In this document: in pieces, positions 47,419-58,600 of the stretch
Numbering within the stretch: the stretch's first letter is position 1
How the letters are laid out: every line of letters begins with the position of its first letter
Translations under genes and position numbers: made by a program
Assembly (NCBI RefSeq): GCF_003664585.1
Contig: NZ_RCHI01000012.1
Location: 1-64,000 of the forward strand
Length of the DNA stretch: 64,000 bases
Direction: 5' to 3'
Source: Paenirhodobacter hankyongi
Lineage (GTDB): Bacteria; Pseudomonadota; Alphaproteobacteria; Rhodobacterales; Rhodobacteraceae
Notes under the pieces: model-generated
The model's database searches: none
What the model saw: only the letters and a program-made list of their open reading frames with translations
What the model was told of the DNA's origin: nothing

Positions 47419-48535
47419 ACACGCGCATCGGCATCACGACATAGACCGCCGAGGTGTCATTGCCCTCGCGCATCAGTGTCGGATCGCCCGAGGAGTTGAA
47501 CAGGAAGACGGCGTTCTCGCGGTCGACCTGGCTGGCAATCTCCAGCAGGTATTTCGCGTTGAAGCCGATCTCCAGCCGCTCGTCGTCATAGGCGACGGCC
47601 AGCTCTTCCTCGGCCGCGCCGGAATCGGGGGCGTTGACCGAGAGCACCAGCCGGTCTTCCTCGAGGCTCAGCTTGACGGCGCGCGAGCGTTCCGAGGACA
47701 CGGTGGCCACGCGGTCGACGGCCTTGGCAAACTCCGCCGCATCCACTTCCAGCCGGCGGGCGTTGCCCATCGGGATCACACGCGAATAATCGGGGAAGGT
47801 GCCGTCGATGACCTTCGAGGTCAGGGTGATCTCGGGCGTGGCGAAGCGGACCTTGGTCTCGCTGACCGAGACCGCGATATCGGCCTCGTCGTCATCGAGA
47901 AGCTTGCGCAGCTCGTTCACCGTCTTGCGCGGCACGATCACGCCCGGCGTGCCTTCGGCGCCCGCGGGCAACGGCGCGTCGATGCGGGCCAGGCGGTGGC
48001 CGTCGGTCGCCACGCAGCGCAGCACCGGGCCGCTCTCGCCGGTCGCCACATGCATGTAGACGCCGTTCAGGTAATAGCGCGTCTCCTCGGTCGAGATCGC
48101 GAATTTCGACTTGTCGAACAGCCGCTTCAGCATCCCCGCCTTGGCGGTGAAATTCGCCGTGTATTCCGACGAGGCCATGACCGGGAAATCTTCCTTCGGC
48201 AGCGTGGCGAGGTTGAAGCTCGACCGCCCCGCCTGGATCGTCAGCCGCCCCGCGGCCGGATCGTCGGCGAGCACGACCAGCGCACCGTCGGGCAGCTTGC
48301 GCACGATCTCGTGCAGCATCACCGCCGAAACCGTCGTCGCGCCCGCGCGCTCGACCTGCGCCGGGGCCTTGTTCACCACCTCGATGTCAAGGTCGGTGGC
48401 GCGGAAGGACACGCTGTCGCCCTCTGCCTCGACCAGCACGTTGGCCAGGATCGGGATGGTGTTGCGCCGCTCCACGACCGACTGGGCCTGCGCCACGGCC
48501 TTGAGCAGTGCGGCGCGTTCGATGCTGATCTTCAT
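47417..48535 (-). CDS. dnaN: DNA polymerase III beta sliding clamp
   Basis: A 372-residue clamp, three similar domains of about 120 residues, forming a ring that tethers polymerase III. MKISIERAALLKAVAQAQSV is the usual start and the C-terminus AVYVVMPMRV is the conserved MPMR(L/V) end near the protein-binding cleft. ATG 48535 is chosen since GAGGG abuts an ATG six bases earlier; both lie in frame. It follows dnaA by 99 bases. Confidence 0.97.
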   Translation of the reverse strand: MKISIERAALLKAVAQAQSVVERRNTIPILANVLVEAEGDSVSFRATDLDIEVVNKAPAQVERAGATTVSAVMLHEIVRKLPDGALVVLADDPAAGRLTIQAGRSSFNLATLPKEDFPVMASSEYTANFTAKAGMLKRLFDKSKFAISTEETRYYLNGVYMHVATGESGPVLRCVATDGHRLARIDAPLPAGAEGTPGVIVPRKTVNELRKLLDDDEADIAVSVSETKVRFATPEITLTSKVIDGTFPDYSRVIPMGNARRLEVDAAEFAKAVDRVATVSSERSRAVKLSLEEDRLVLSVNAPDSGAAEEELAVAYDDERLEIGFNAKYLLEIASQVDRENAVFLFNSSGDPTLMREGNDTSAVYVVMPMRV

Positions 48536-48634
48536 TTCCATCCCTCACGGCAACCGGGGGCGGAAAGGTAGCATCTCCCCGCACCGGCACAAGTTTTTTC
48601 GGACATTCGGCCGCTTTGGCCGAAGCGTCAAGAC

Positions 48635-50002
48635 TCAGGACTCGAGAAGGCGGCGCAGCAGGTCGATATCTTCGGCGATCTGACGGTCAGAGCCCATCAG
48701 CTCCTCGATCTTGCGGATGCCGTGCATGATCGTGGTGTGGTCGCGCCCGCCGAAGCGGCGGCCGATCTCGGGCAGCGACCGGGTGGTCAGCTGCTTCGAC
48801 AGATACATCGCCACCTGCCGCGGCCGGGCGATGGTGCGCACGCGCTTCGGCCCGATCATGTCGGAAAGCCGCACGTTGTAATGCTCGGCCACCTTGCGCT
48901 GGATCTCCTCGATGGTGACCTTGCGGTCCGAGGCGCGCAGGATGTCGGTGAGGCATTCCTGTGCCAGATCGAGGGTGATCTCCTTGCCGACGAGCGAGGC
49001 GAAGGCGAAGAGCCGGGTCAGCGCGCCTTCGAGCACGCGCACGTTGGTGGTGATGCGATGCGCGAGGAACTCGAGCACGCCATCGGCCATCTTCAGCCCC
49101 GGGTATTGCGCGCGGTAAGCCTCGGTCTTGGTCTGCAGGATGCCAAGGCGCAGCTCGTAATCGGTGGGGTGCAGGTCGACGACCAGGCCGCATTGCAGGC
49201 GCGACTTGATCCGTTCCTCGAGATCCTTGATCTCGCCCGGCGCGCGGTCGGCCGAGATGATGATCTGCTTGCCCTGATCGACGAGCGCGTTGAAGGTGTG
49301 GAAGAACTCTTCCTGCGTGCTGTCCTTGCCGGCGATGAACTGCACGTCATCGACCATCAGAACGTCGACCGAGCGGAACATCTCCTTGAAGTCCATGATC
49401 TGGCGTTCGCGCAGCGCCTGCACGAAACGGTACATGAACTGTTCGGCGGACAGGTAACGCACCCGCGCCTCGGGGCGGCGGATCTGCAACTCGTGCGCGA
49501 TGGCGTGCATCAGGTGGGTCTTGCCGAGGCCGACGCCACCGTAAAGGAACAGCGGGTTGAAGGTGACGGGTCCGCCCTCGGCCACGCGGCGCGCGGCGGC
49601 ATGGGCAAGCTCGTTCGGCTTGCCGACGACGAAGTTGTCGAAGGTGAAGCGGGCATCGAGCGGTGCGCCGGGCAGATCTTCCTCGGCACGGGCCTTCGGC
49701 GCGGCGGGGGCCGGCGCGGCCACGGCAGGGCGCGAGACCTCGTTTGCCGGAATCGGGCGCAGCTCGGGCACGCGGAACTCGATCCGCTCGACGACATGAC
49801 CGTCGTTGCGCAGCTCGCGCAGGATCGCCTCGCCGAAGTTGCGCGACACCCAGTCACGCATGAATTTCGTCGGAGCTTCGAAGGCAGCGATGCCTTCGGA
49901 CATGTCGATCATGCGCAGCGGCGCAATCCAGGTCGTGTAGTTGCTCTTGCCGACAGTCTTGAGAAGTTCATTGCACACCCGCCCCCAGGTTTCTTTGGTC
50001 AT
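48635..50002 (-). CDS. dnaA: Chromosomal replication initiator DnaA
   Basis: A 455-residue AAA+ initiator that binds DnaA boxes and melts the origin. Domain I (about 1-85; VGKSNYTTWIAPLRMIDMSE), a short Ala/Pro linker, domain III with Walker A LYGGVGLGKTHLMHAIAHEL and Walker B VLMVDDVQFIAGKDSTQEEF, and domain IV with GGRDHTTIMHGIRKIEELMG. The ATG at 50002 is the family start; AAAGG lies about ten bases upstream. rpsT precedes it. Confidence 0.98.
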   Translation of the reverse strand: MTKETWGRVCNELLKTVGKSNYTTWIAPLRMIDMSEGIAAFEAPTKFMRDWVSRNFGEAILRELRNDGHVVERIEFRVPELRPIPANEVSRPAVAAPAPAAPKARAEEDLPGAPLDARFTFDNFVVGKPNELAHAAARRVAEGGPVTFNPLFLYGGVGLGKTHLMHAIAHELQIRRPEARVRYLSAEQFMYRFVQALRERQIMDFKEMFRSVDVLMVDDVQFIAGKDSTQEEFFHTFNALVDQGKQIIISADRAPGEIKDLEERIKSRLQCGLVVDLHPTDYELRLGILQTKTEAYRAQYPGLKMADGVLEFLAHRITTNVRVLEGALTRLFAFASLVGKEITLDLAQECLTDILRASDRKVTIEEIQRKVAEHYNVRLSDMIGPKRVRTIARPRQVAMYLSKQLTTRSLPEIGRRFGGRDHTTIMHGIRKIEELMGSDRQIAEDIDLLRRLLES

Positions 50003-50421
50003 CTTCTTGTTGCCTTTAGAGTCTACACGCAGTTTCGGTGCGCACATCCCCCTGGAACAGGGACCCGCGCGGACGCGGGCCGGAACCCCTGCATTTGGAC
50101 ACGGCTACAGGCCCGGCAAAACCGGGCAAGGCACTGGATGCCGAATCTCGGAAGGCGGCAGCCTTCAGAATCGGATTCGCTTTCTCGACACCGGAACCCC
50201 CGGCTTTTTTCGTTGTCGTGGCAGACTTTATGCCTGCTCCGGCGGTCGAGAACGCGTCATGTCCCCCAAGGCGACGTGAATCGCTGAGGCAAGCTAGCCC
50301 GGGGGTGCGGCGCGCTGCAACCGAACTTCGCGCTTGACGGAGGATTCCCGAAATCGAATCTCCGGACGTGGTGAAACGCGCAACACGCGCGGTTAATGCA
50401 TTGAAATGTATTGAAAATATG
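50003..50421. other. Intergenic region between rpsT and dnaA
   Basis: About 420 bases without a gene, holding the dnaA promoter region. An AT-rich patch lies at about 50388-50425. I looked for DnaA boxes (TTATNCACA and its complement) and saw none that match well, so I do not call an origin here. In several alphaproteobacteria the origin is not beside dnaA. Confidence 0.5.
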
Positions 50422-50446
50422 AAAAAGGGCGCCCGAGGGCGCCCTT
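50422..50446 (-). terminator. Terminator of rpsT
   Basis: On the minus strand AAGGGCGCC / GGCGCCCTT forms a nine-base-pair stem with a four-base loop, followed by TTT, 33 bases after the rpsT stop. A standard intrinsic terminator. Confidence 0.88.
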
Positions 50447-50479
50447 AGACTGAGTCTCTGCGATGCAGCAATCTGCAGC

Positions 50480-50746
50480 TCAGTTGGCCAGCGCCTTGAC
50501 GCGGGCCGACAGGCGCGAAACCTTGCGCGAGACGGTGTTCTTGTGCAGCACGCCCTTGGTCACGCCGCGCGCCAGTTCCGGCTCGGCGGCGAGCAGGGCG
50601 GTCTTGGCGGCAGTCGCGTCGCCCGAGGCGATCGCTTCTTCCACCTTGCGCAGGAAGGTGCGGATGCGCGAGCGGCGCGCGCGGTTGATGTCGTTGCGGC
50701 GCTCGTTCTGACGGGCGCGCTTCTTGGACTGGGGCGTATTGGCCAT
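50480..50746 (-). CDS. rpsT: 30S ribosomal protein S20
   Basis: An 88-residue basic protein of the small subunit that binds 16S r[42 protein letters not shown] and [17 protein letters not shown] are the conserved helices. It stands between the enoyl-CoA hydratase gene and dnaA with its own terminator, an order common in alphaproteobacteria. Confidence 0.98.
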   Translation of the reverse strand: MANTPQSKKRARQNERRNDINRARRSRIRTFLRKVEEAIASGDATAAKTALLAAEPELARGVTKGVLHKNTVSRKVSRLSARVKALAN

Positions 50747-50919
50747 GGTTCTTTCCCACTTTCCGGGTCAGTTGCGTCAGGATAGCGCACAAAGCCCGGT
50801 CTCTCGAAGAACCGGATGATTCTAGCCAAAGCGGGCTGCACGCGCATGTGAGGGCTGCCATTACGGCAAAAGCCGCCGAAAGGGAAGCCCCCTCGGCGGC
50901 CAATCGGCTTCGGGACGGC

Positions 50920-51696
50920 TCAGCGGTCGCGGAACTGCGGTTCGCGCTTCTCGAGGAAGGCCGACATGCCCTCCTTCTGGTCCTCGGTCGAGAACAGCGC
51001 GTAGAAGATGCGGCGTTCGAAATGCACGCCCTCGGCGAGGGTGGTCTCGTAGGCGCGGTTGACGCATTCCTTCACGACCATCGTGCTCAGCAGCGATTTC
51101 TCGGCGATCTTGTGCGCGGCGGCCATCGCCTCGGGCAGCAGCTGGGCAAGCGGCACGACGCGGCTGACAAGGCCCGAGCGTTCCGCCTCGGCCGCATCCA
51201 TGAAGCGACCGGTCAGGTGCATGTCCATCGATTTCGACTTGCCGACGAAGCGGGTCAGCCGCTGCGTGCCGCCCATGCCGGCGACGACGCCGAGGTTGAT
51301 CTCGGGCTGGCCGAACTTGGCGTTCTCGGCGGCGATGATGAAATCGCACATCATCGCCAGCTCGCAGCCGCCGCCGAGCGCATAGCCCGCCACCGCCGCG
51401 ATCACCGGCTTGCGGGTCTTGAGGATCCCGTCGGTCTCGGTGCTGAAGAAGTTCTTGGTGAACATGTCGACGAAGCTCTGTTCCGACATCTCCTTGATGT
51501 CGGCGCCGGCCGCGAAAGCCTTCTCCGAGCCGGTGATGACGACGCAGCGCACCTTGTCATTGGCGTCCGCCGCGGCCAGCGCGTCGGACAGCTCGCCCAG
51601 CAGGGTCGAGTTCAGCGCGTTCAGGGCTTCGGGGCGGTTCAGCCGGATCAGGGCGACATAGTCTTCGATCTCGACGATCAGGGTCTGGTAGGCCAT
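50920..51696 (-). CDS. Enoyl-CoA hydratase
   Basis: A 258-residue crotonase that adds water to 2-enoyl-CoA in fatty-acid beta-oxidation. Both catalytic glutamates are present, in [15 protein letters not shown] and [29 protein letters not shown] forms the oxyanion hole. Substrate chain length cannot be told. It sits between mutM and rpsT in the same direction. Confidence 0.94.
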   Translation of the reverse strand: MAYQTLIVEIEDYVALIRLNRPEALNALNSTLLGELSDALAAADANDKVRCVVITGSEKAFAAGADIKEMSEQSFVDMFTKNFFSTETDGILKTRKPVIAAVAGYALGGGCELAMMCDFIIAAENAKFGQPEINLGVVAGMGGTQRLTRFVGKSKSMDMHLTGRFMDAAEAERSGLVSRVVPLAQLLPEAMAAAHKIAEKSLLSTMVVKECVNRAYETTLAEGVHFERRIFYALFSTEDQKEGMSAFLEKREPQFRDR

Positions 51697-51782
51697 GTGG
51701 CAGTGCCTTTCCTTATGCTGGGCCGGAGTCGTAACAGGGTCTGGGCGATTATCAAGACCCTCTCGCAGGTGCAGCATAACCG

Positions 51783-52628
51783 CTATTTCTGGCACTGCGG
51801 GCAGAAATAGCTCGACCGGCCCGATTGCACGATGCGCCGTATCGGTGTGCCGCAGACCGGGCAGGGCTCGCCCTCGCGGTCGTAGACGCGGAAGGAATGC
51901 TGGAAATATCCAAGCTCGCCGTCGGCCTGGCGATGGTCGCGCAGCGACGATCCGCCGGCCTCGATCGCCTCGCTCAGAACCTCGCGCACCAGCGGCACAA
52001 GCGCCGCGATCCGCTTCGACGCGATCCGACCGGCCGCGCGGCGCGGGTCGATGCCGGCACGGAACAGCACCTCGGAGACATAGATGTTGCCCAGCCCGGC
52101 GACGACGTGCTGGTCGAGGAGCGCGGTCTTGATCGGGCTGGCCCGGCCCTTCAGGCGTTCCACAAGGTACTCCTCGTGGAACTCGTTGCCGAAGGGCTCG
52201 GGGCCCAGCCCCACAAGCAGCCAATGCGCCGCCTCGCGGTCGGTGCGCACAAGGTCCATCGCCCCGAAGCGGCGCGCGTCGTTGAAGGTGACGCGGGCGC
52301 CGCCCTCCATCTCGAGGACGACGTGATCGTGCTTTTGCGGTGCCGGATGGTCGAGGTGATAGTCGCCCAGCATCACCCCCGACACCAGCATCCGCCCCGA
52401 CATGCCAAGATGGATGAGCAGGCTCTCGCCGCTGTCGAGATCGGCCAGGATGTATTTCGAGCGCCGCCGCAGCCGCTCGACGCGCCGCCCGGTCAGACGC
52501 CCGGCCATGTTCTCGGGCAGGGGCCAGCGCAGGTCGGGGCGGTTCACCTGCGCGGCCTCGATCCGCCGCCCCTCCATCGCCGGGGCAAGGCCCCGTCGCA
52601 CGGTTTCCACCTCGGGCAGTTCGGGCAT
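51783..52628 (-). CDS. mutM: Formamidopyrimidine-DNA glycosylase
   Basis: A 281-residue base-excision repair enzyme removing 8-oxoguanine and nicking the strand. Pro2 and Glu3 ([14 protein letters not shown]) are catalytic, Lys near 58 (RRSKYILAD), and a C-terminal zinc finger ([20 protein letters not shown] then CPQC) binds DNA. The ATG at 52628 is required by the catalytic Pro2; longer in-frame openings are not real. Divergent from ubiE. Confidence 0.97.
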   Translation of the reverse strand: MPELPEVETVRRGLAPAMEGRRIEAAQVNRPDLRWPLPENMAGRLTGRRVERLRRRSKYILADLDSGESLLIHLGMSGRMLVSGVMLGDYHLDHPAPQKHDHVVLEMEGGARVTFNDARRFGAMDLVRTDREAAHWLLVGLGPEPFGNEFHEEYLVERLKGRASPIKTALLDQHVVAGLGNIYVSEVLFRAGIDPRRAAGRIASKRIAALVPLVREVLSEAIEAGGSSLRDHRQADGELGYFQHSFRVYDREGEPCPVCGTPIRRIVQSGRSSYFCPQCQK

Positions 52629-52703
52629 CTTCGTTCCTGTCGCATTGTCTTGGCCGAAAGGGCCCCTATAAGAAGGGGGAGATTTCGGGATCGGCAAGAG
52701 ACC

Positions 52704-53456
52704 ATGACGACAGAACAGACGAGAACCACGCATTTCGGCTTCCAGACCGTGGACGAGGACGCGAAGGCCGGAATGGTCCATGGCGTGTTCTCGCGCGTGG
52801 CCTCGAAATACGATATCATGAACGACCTGATGAGCATGGGCATCCACCGCATCTGGAAGGATGCGATGATGGACTGGCTTGCGCCGCGGCCGGGGCAGAA
52901 GCTGCTCGACGTGGCGGGCGGCACCGGCGACGTCGCCTTCCGCTTCCTGGGGCGCGCGCCGGGCGCCACGGCCACCGTCTGCGACATGACGGAATCGATG
53001 CTGATCGAGGGGCAGAAGCGCGCCGAGGCCGAGGACATGGCCGAGCGGCTGAGCTGGGTCGTCGGCGACGCGATGGAGCTGCCCTTCGAGGACAACACCT
53101 TCGACGTCTACACGATTTCCTTCGGCATCCGGAACGTGACCCGCATCCCCGACGCGCTGCGCGAGGCCTATCGCGTGCTGCGGCCGGGCGGGCGGATCAT
53201 GGTGCTTGAATTCAGCCAGATCCCGAACGACATGCTGCAGGCGGTCTATGACGCCTATTCCTTCAACGTCATCCCGGTGATGGGCCAGATCGTGGCGAAT
53301 GACCGCGACAGCTATCAATATCTGGTGGAATCGATCCGCAAGTTCCCGACGCAGGAGATCTTCGCCTCGATGATCCGCGAGGCCGGGTTCGAGCACGTCA
53401 AATATCGCAACCTGACCATGGGCATCGCCGCGCTGCATTCCGGCTGGAAGATCTGA
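52704..53456 (+). CDS. ubiE: Ubiquinone/menaquinone biosynthesis C-methyltransferase UbiE
   Basis: A 250-residue AdoMet-dependent enzyme of the ubiquinone pathway. [52 protein letters not shown] (AdoMet site) and [20 protein letters not shown] are the two UbiE signatures. It starts one base pair of genes with ubiB, which begins one base after its stop. Confidence 0.97.
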   Translation: MTTEQTRTTHFGFQTVDEDAKAGMVHGVFSRVASKYDIMNDLMSMGIHRIWKDAMMDWLAPRPGQKLLDVAGGTGDVAFRFLGRAPGATATVCDMTESMLIEGQKRAEAEDMAERLSWVVGDAMELPFEDNTFDVYTISFGIRNVTRIPDALREAYRVLRPGGRIMVLEFSQIPNDMLQAVYDAYSFNVIPVMGQIVANDRDSYQYLVESIRKFPTQEIFASMIREAGFEHVKYRNLTMGIAALHSGWKI

Positions 53457-53457
53457 G

Positions 53458-54987
53458 ATGCGCGGGCCCCACAATATCTGGCGGCTGATCCGCACCGGCG
53501 CCACCTTCGAGCGCACCGGCGCGATGAGCGTCGCGCTCGAGGCGATGGAAGCGCCGCCGCGGCTGCGGCTGGTGGCGCGGATCATGGGCTGGCCGTTCAA
53601 GTGGCTCGGCTACAAGGGCGATCCGGCGTTGCCGCCGGTGACGCGTGCGATCACCGCGCTCGGGCCCGCCTACATCAAGTTCGGCCAGGTGCTGTCCACC
53701 CGCCCCGACGTGGTGGGCGAGGATCTGGCAAACCAGTTGCGCGTGCTGCAAGACAAGCTGCCGCCCTTTGACACGGCGCTGGCCAAGGCCGCGATCGCCG
53801 AGGAGCTCGGTCGTCCGGTCGGGGAGATCTTCGCGGAATTCTCCGAACCCGTCGCCGCCGCCTCGATCGCGCAGGTGCATTCGGCGGTGCTGGCCGACAC
53901 CGGCGAGACCGTCGCGGTGAAGGTGCTGCGCCCGGGAATCGAGCGCGCCTTCCGTCGCGACCTCGACGCCTTCCATTTCGCTGCCGGGATGATCGAGCGG
54001 CTTCTGCCCGGCACCCGCCGGCTGAAACCGACCGAGGTGGTGAGCCATTTCGAGCAGACCGTTCTGGGCGAGCTCGACCTGCGGCTCGAGGCCGCCGCCG
54101 CTTCTCAATTCGCCGCGAACACCGCGCGGGACGCGCATTTCCGCGTGCCGGCGCCGGTCTGGGCGCTGTCCGGCCGCACCGTGATGGTGATGGACTGGGC
54201 CGAGGGCACGGCGATGGGCGACGTGCCGGCGCTGCGCGCGGCGGGCCATGACCTCGTGGCGCTCTCCGAGCGGGTGCTGCAGCTCTTCCTCAGCCATGCG
54301 CTGCGCGACGGCTATTTCCACGCCGACATGCACCAGGGCAACCTGAAGGTCGCGGCGAACGGCGATGTCATCGCCTATGACTTCGGCATCATGGGGCAGA
54401 TCGACGAATACACGCGCCGCGTCTATGCCGAGATCCTGATGGGCTTCATCCGCCGCGACTATCGCCGCGTCGCCGAGGTGCATTTCGAGGCGGGCTATGT
54501 GCCGGCCGACCGCGACGTGAACGCCTTCGCGCTGGCGCTGCGCGCCGTGGGCGAGCCGATCTTCGGCATGAACGCGACGCAGATCTCGATGGCGAAGCTG
54601 CTCGCCTATCTCTTCGAGGTGACCGAGCGGTTCGGCATGCAGACCCGCACCGAGCTGATTCTGCTGCAGCGCACCATGGTGGTGGTCGAGGGCGTGTCGC
54701 GCTCGCTCAACCCGGCGATGAACATGTGGGAAGTGGCACGGCCGGTGGTCGAGACCTACATCCGCGAGAACCTCGGCCCGCGCGCGGCGCTGCGCGATCT
54801 GAAGCGCACGGCGCTGGTGCTGGGCCATTTCGGGCCGCGGATGCCGGCGCTTCTGCAGGAGCTGATCGAGCGGCGGGTCAACGGCGCCGCCCCTGCGCCC
54901 GAACCCGAGCGGCGGCGCACGGGCTGGTTGGCGCTTGGCGGGATTGCGGCCTTCGCACTCGGGCTGATCGCGGCTCAGATCCTCTGA
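53458..54987 (+). CDS. ubiB: Ubiquinone biosynthesis protein UbiB (atypical kinase/ATPase)
   Basis: A 509-residue ABC1/ADCK family member. Family motifs: [20 protein letters not shown] (KxGQ), [40 protein letters not shown], and [11 protein letters not shown] with [10 protein letters not shown] (metal and nucleotide loop). Two C-terminal hydrophobic segments are replaced by one clear segment ([20 protein letters not shown]). It supports ubiquinone synthesis at the membrane. Its 3' end overlaps flgD by 13 bases, tail to tail. Confidence 0.96.
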   Translation: MRGPHNIWRLIRTGATFERTGAMSVALEAMEAPPRLRLVARIMGWPFKWLGYKGDPALPPVTRAITALGPAYIKFGQVLSTRPDVVGEDLANQLRVLQDKLPPFDTALAKAAIAEELGRPVGEIFAEFSEPVAAASIAQVHSAVLADTGETVAVKVLRPGIERAFRRDLDAFHFAAGMIERLLPGTRRLKPTEVVSHFEQTVLGELDLRLEAAAASQFAANTARDAHFRVPAPVWALSGRTVMVMDWAEGTAMGDVPALRAAGHDLVALSERVLQLFLSHALRDGYFHADMHQGNLKVAANGDVIAYDFGIMGQIDEYTRRVYAEILMGFIRRDYRRVAEVHFEAGYVPADRDVNAFALALRAVGEPIFGMNATQISMAKLLAYLFEVTERFGMQTRTELILLQRTMVVVEGVSRSLNPAMNMWEVARPVVETYIRENLGPRAALRDLKRTALVLGHFGPRMPALLQELIERRVNGAAPAPEPERRRTGWLALGGIAAFALGLIAAQIL

Positions 54988-55646
54988 TCGGGGTCGCGCA
55001 GCCCGGTGACGTCGGCGGGAGAGACCTGCGCCCCCCCGCGCAGCACCAGCACTGAACCGCCCGCGGTGCCCTGCACCTCGGCGATGGTGCTGTAGACTTC
55101 GGCCGGGTCGGTCGACAGCAGGGTGCCGGCGTTGTAGCTTTCAAGTTCGAAGGAATAGACCCCGGCCGGCAGGGCGTTGCCCGAACTGTCGGTGCCGGTC
55201 CAGTCGATCGTCTCGGCCGTGGTGCCGACGTCCCGTCGCGCCACCTCGGTCCCCGCGGCGTCCTTCACCACCAGCACCGCCTGATCGGCGCCGGTCACCG
55301 GATTCGGCGCGATGCTGAGCGGGGTCGTTCCGTCGAAATAGGCCGGCGCCGCCACCCGCGCCTCCATCCCCACCCAGCCCGCATATTGCGTCACGCCGAG
55401 CAGGCCGAGCTGCGTCGTCATGCTGGTCAGCAATTCATTCGTCTTCACCTGCTGTTCGACCCCCGAGAAGGTGGCGAGCTGCACCGCGTAATCCGAGCTG
55501 TCGATCGGGTCGGTCGGGTCCTGATTCTGCATCTGCGTGGTCAGCAGCTTCAGGAACATCTGGTAATCCGAGCTGATGTTGGTGCCCGAGCCGGTGGTGC
55601 TCGCGGTTTTTGCGGTGGTCGGGGTGATGCCGGAAACGGTGCTCAT
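54975..55646 (-). CDS. flgD: Flagellar hook assembly scaffold FlgD
   Basis: A 223-residue scaffold needed for hook polymerisation, lost once the hook is built. The N-terminal cap-like segment (YQMFLKLLTTQMQNQDPTDP) and QLATFSGVEQQVKTNELL are hallmarks; the C-terminal part has the FlgD Ig/tudor-like fold (SGNALPAGVYSFELESYNAG). It follows fliK by nine bases in one transcript. Confidence 0.95.
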   Translation of the reverse strand: MSTVSGITPTTAKTASTTGSGTNISSDYQMFLKLLTTQMQNQDPTDPIDSSDYAVQLATFSGVEQQVKTNELLTSMTTQLGLLGVTQYAGWVGMEARVAAPAYFDGTTPLSIAPNPVTGADQAVLVVKDAAGTEVARRDVGTTAETIDWTGTDSSGNALPAGVYSFELESYNAGTLLSTDPAEVYSTIAEVQGTAGGSVLVLRGGAQVSPADVTGLRDPDQRI

Positions 55647-55655
55647 GGGCTGTCC

Positions 55656-58600
55656 TTACATGCGCAGATCGAGGGAGCCGTCCGCGCCGCGCGCGGCGGG
55701 CGTGGGCGGGGCAATTGGGGGGGCGGGCGAAGCGGACTCCGTCTCGGCGACGAAGGGGGGCGGCGTGGCCTCTCCGCCCTGGCGCTCGCCGCTCTCGGCG
55801 CCGAAACTGAAGGAGACGTCGGCATAGCCGAGTGCGCGGAAATCGCGCGCCAGCATCTCGATGTTGCGGCGCATCAGGTCGAGCGTTTCCGGGCGTTCGG
55901 CCTGAACGGTGACGGTGATGCCGTGCTCGACCGGATGCAGCGTCATGCGGACAGGGCCCAGCTCCTCAGGGGAAAGCGCCACCTCGACCGGCCCATCGGG
56001 GGGGCGCGCGACGGCCTCGTGCAGCTGGCGCAGAACGTGATGTGCCGGCACATGGCCGGCGATGTCGCGCCCGGCGCTGGCCGGTGTCGTGGCGGGTCCT
56101 GCATCGGCGGCGGTGGCGGGCGGTGCAGGGCCGAGGGGCGCGAGGGACCCGGCTTCGTCGCCATCGGTTCCTGTCGGAGGGGGCCGGGTCTCGGCATCGG
56201 TCCGCAGCGGGATGGCGGCCGCAGGCGCCGAGACGTGCGGCGCAATGGCCTGTGCCGGCCCTGTGGGCGGGGCAGTGATCGCATCCTCCGGCACCCCGAA
56301 CGTGGTCGTCGCGCCTGCGACGAACGATGCGGCGGGGGCGGCCTGGGGACGCTCTGCCCAGATCGCGGTCCGGGGCGTGGCGGGCGGGATGTCCGCATCG
56401 GTGGAGTGCCGATCCGGGGCGCGCGCGGACGCGCCGTCGGTCGGAGGCAGCGACGCGGGCGGCGGACCGGAGGCCAATGCGACGGTCGTCGCTTCCGCGC
56501 GGGGTACGGTGCCGGTGGCCGGCGCTGTGTCGGCCGGTCCGGGGGGCAGCATCATTGCCAGCGCCGGCCCGGAGCTCCGTGCCGGGGGCCGCTCGGAATG
56601 CGGGGATGGTGCGCCCACTCCGCCCGGGCCGTGGTCGGGCGTGGCGGGAATGTCGGCAGGAAAATCGATGGCTGCCCCGGCCCCTGCGTCGGTCTGAGGC
56701 GGCATCTGCAGCAATTCGGTGTGTGGCGGGGGCGGCAGGGCACTCGCGGCGCCTGCGGTTTGTGGCGGCGTCGTCCGTGGGGAGGGGGCGGCCTCCTTGT
56801 GCGCACGCGCAGAGGGGTCCACACCGGTTTCGCCGCGCCGGGCGGGAGCGGGCGATGCCGGTGGGCTCGCCGAGGTCGACGCCGTTTCGGTGGCGGAACC
56901 TGCGGCGGGCGCCGCTGCGGCTCGGGCGGGCGGGGCATCTGCTTCCGGGGCCGCGTGGTCCGTGAAAATGGCCGCATCGCCGCGCACGTGGGCGGAAGCC
57001 GCGGCGCCGGGGGGGCGCGCGGTCCTGTCCCGCATACCCGCGGCAGACGTCGCGTCGGTCGCCTCGGGCGCCGTGGTGGTCGGCGGCACGGGTGCCCCCC
57101 CGCCAGGTTCCGCCCTGTCATCGGCAGTCGGACGTGTCGCGACGGGCGCGGAGGCCGGTCGGGCCTCGTGCTGCGGTCTGATGTGCAGGTCGGTCATCGT
57201 CGTCGGCGCGGGCTCACTCGCCACCGCCCCGCCGGGGGCAGGCAGCATCTGCGGCGCGGCGGCGGCACCCCCGGACGACGGGAGGGCAGCAGACCGCGGC
57301 ACGGCGGACGTGGGCTCGGTCGCCGAGTGATCCTCCGCCTCGGGGGCCGGCACTTTTCCTGCGGGGTTCGCCGCGGCCGGGACGGGAGGCGGGGTCAGCG
57401 CGACGGGCGGCTGCGGGGCGACGCTGTCCGGCGGCTCTTCGCGCTGTGCGAAGCGCGCGTCGACCGCCGATGCAAGGGGCTGCGGGGCCGCTGCTCCGGA
57501 TGCACTTGGAGCGGCGGCCGCGACCCCGGCGTCCGGCTGATTCTCCTCGCGTGCCGCGTGCCGCCTCGCCGCGTCGTCTGCCGTGGTCGGGGTCGTGGCT
57601 GACGTCGCCATCAGGTGCGGGGCTGGCGGTGGCGCGGCGAGGGCCCCTTCCGCAAGGCGGGAAACGCCTGCGGGATGCGGCGTCGGAGCCGTGGCCCGGC
57701 GTGTCGAGGTCGAAGGCGGGCCGGACCAGTCCGGCAGCGTTGGACGGCGACCGGGGGCCGCGGGATCGGGGGAGTGGAGCGGGTGCGTCGCGGCCGTGAT
57801 CCGCCCGGCGGTGGCGGGACGCCCCGCCGCGACCACATCCGCCGCGGGCTCCGGTGCCGCAGCGTGGAGCACGGGGGTGACGTCACCGCTCGTCGTCTCG
57901 CCGGGCGCGGGCTGGGCTGCGTCGGTTTTCGCTGGCCGCGGGCGCTCCTCGGAGCGCCGCTGCCCCTCTGTCCTGGTCGGCTCGGCTTTGGCGCCCTCCC
58001 CCTCATGCGTGCCGCTGTCCTGTCCTGCGGCGCTGGTTCGGGCCGGAGGTGGCGGGGGGACGTCTTCCGCGCGTCGCCCGGCCGATGGGGCTGCGGCGGG
58101 CGGGCCGGCCTGCGCCGTGGCCGCCAAGCGGCGCGCAGGCGTACCAAGCCGCCCGAGCGCCGTTTCCGGCACGGCCGCGGCGCCCTGCGGTCCGGCGGGG
58201 GACGCCGGAAGATCGGCTGCGGGGGCCCGGTGCACCGTCTGCCCCAACGCGAGCGGAGACGGCGGAGCGGCGGGCGTCGCGGGGGCGGCCGCTGTCCCGG
58301 CCAGCGCTTCCGTCAGCACTTCCCGGTGCGGCGGTGGGGGCGACGATGCGGTCGCCGCACTCTCGCGCAGGATCTGTGCCGATGATGGCCTGCCATCGCG
58401 ACGGGGTTCGGGCGGCGCCTGTGTCGTGCGGGGGGCGGATGTCGGGGCGATGGCCGCGCCCGCGACGCCCGCCGCCTGTGTCCACGACGCCGGAAGAGCC
58501 GCCGTCGGAGGTGCCACGGCAATCTGCGGCAGATCCGCCGGGGGGGCGGTGCTGTCCGCCTCCGCCCCGTCCGACACGCGTGCGACGTCGTGCCGAGGCG

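Noticed and set aside
50003-50421. Chromosomal origin next to dnaA
   Set aside because: No DnaA boxes matching TTATNCACA were found; only an AT-rich patch, which is not enough.
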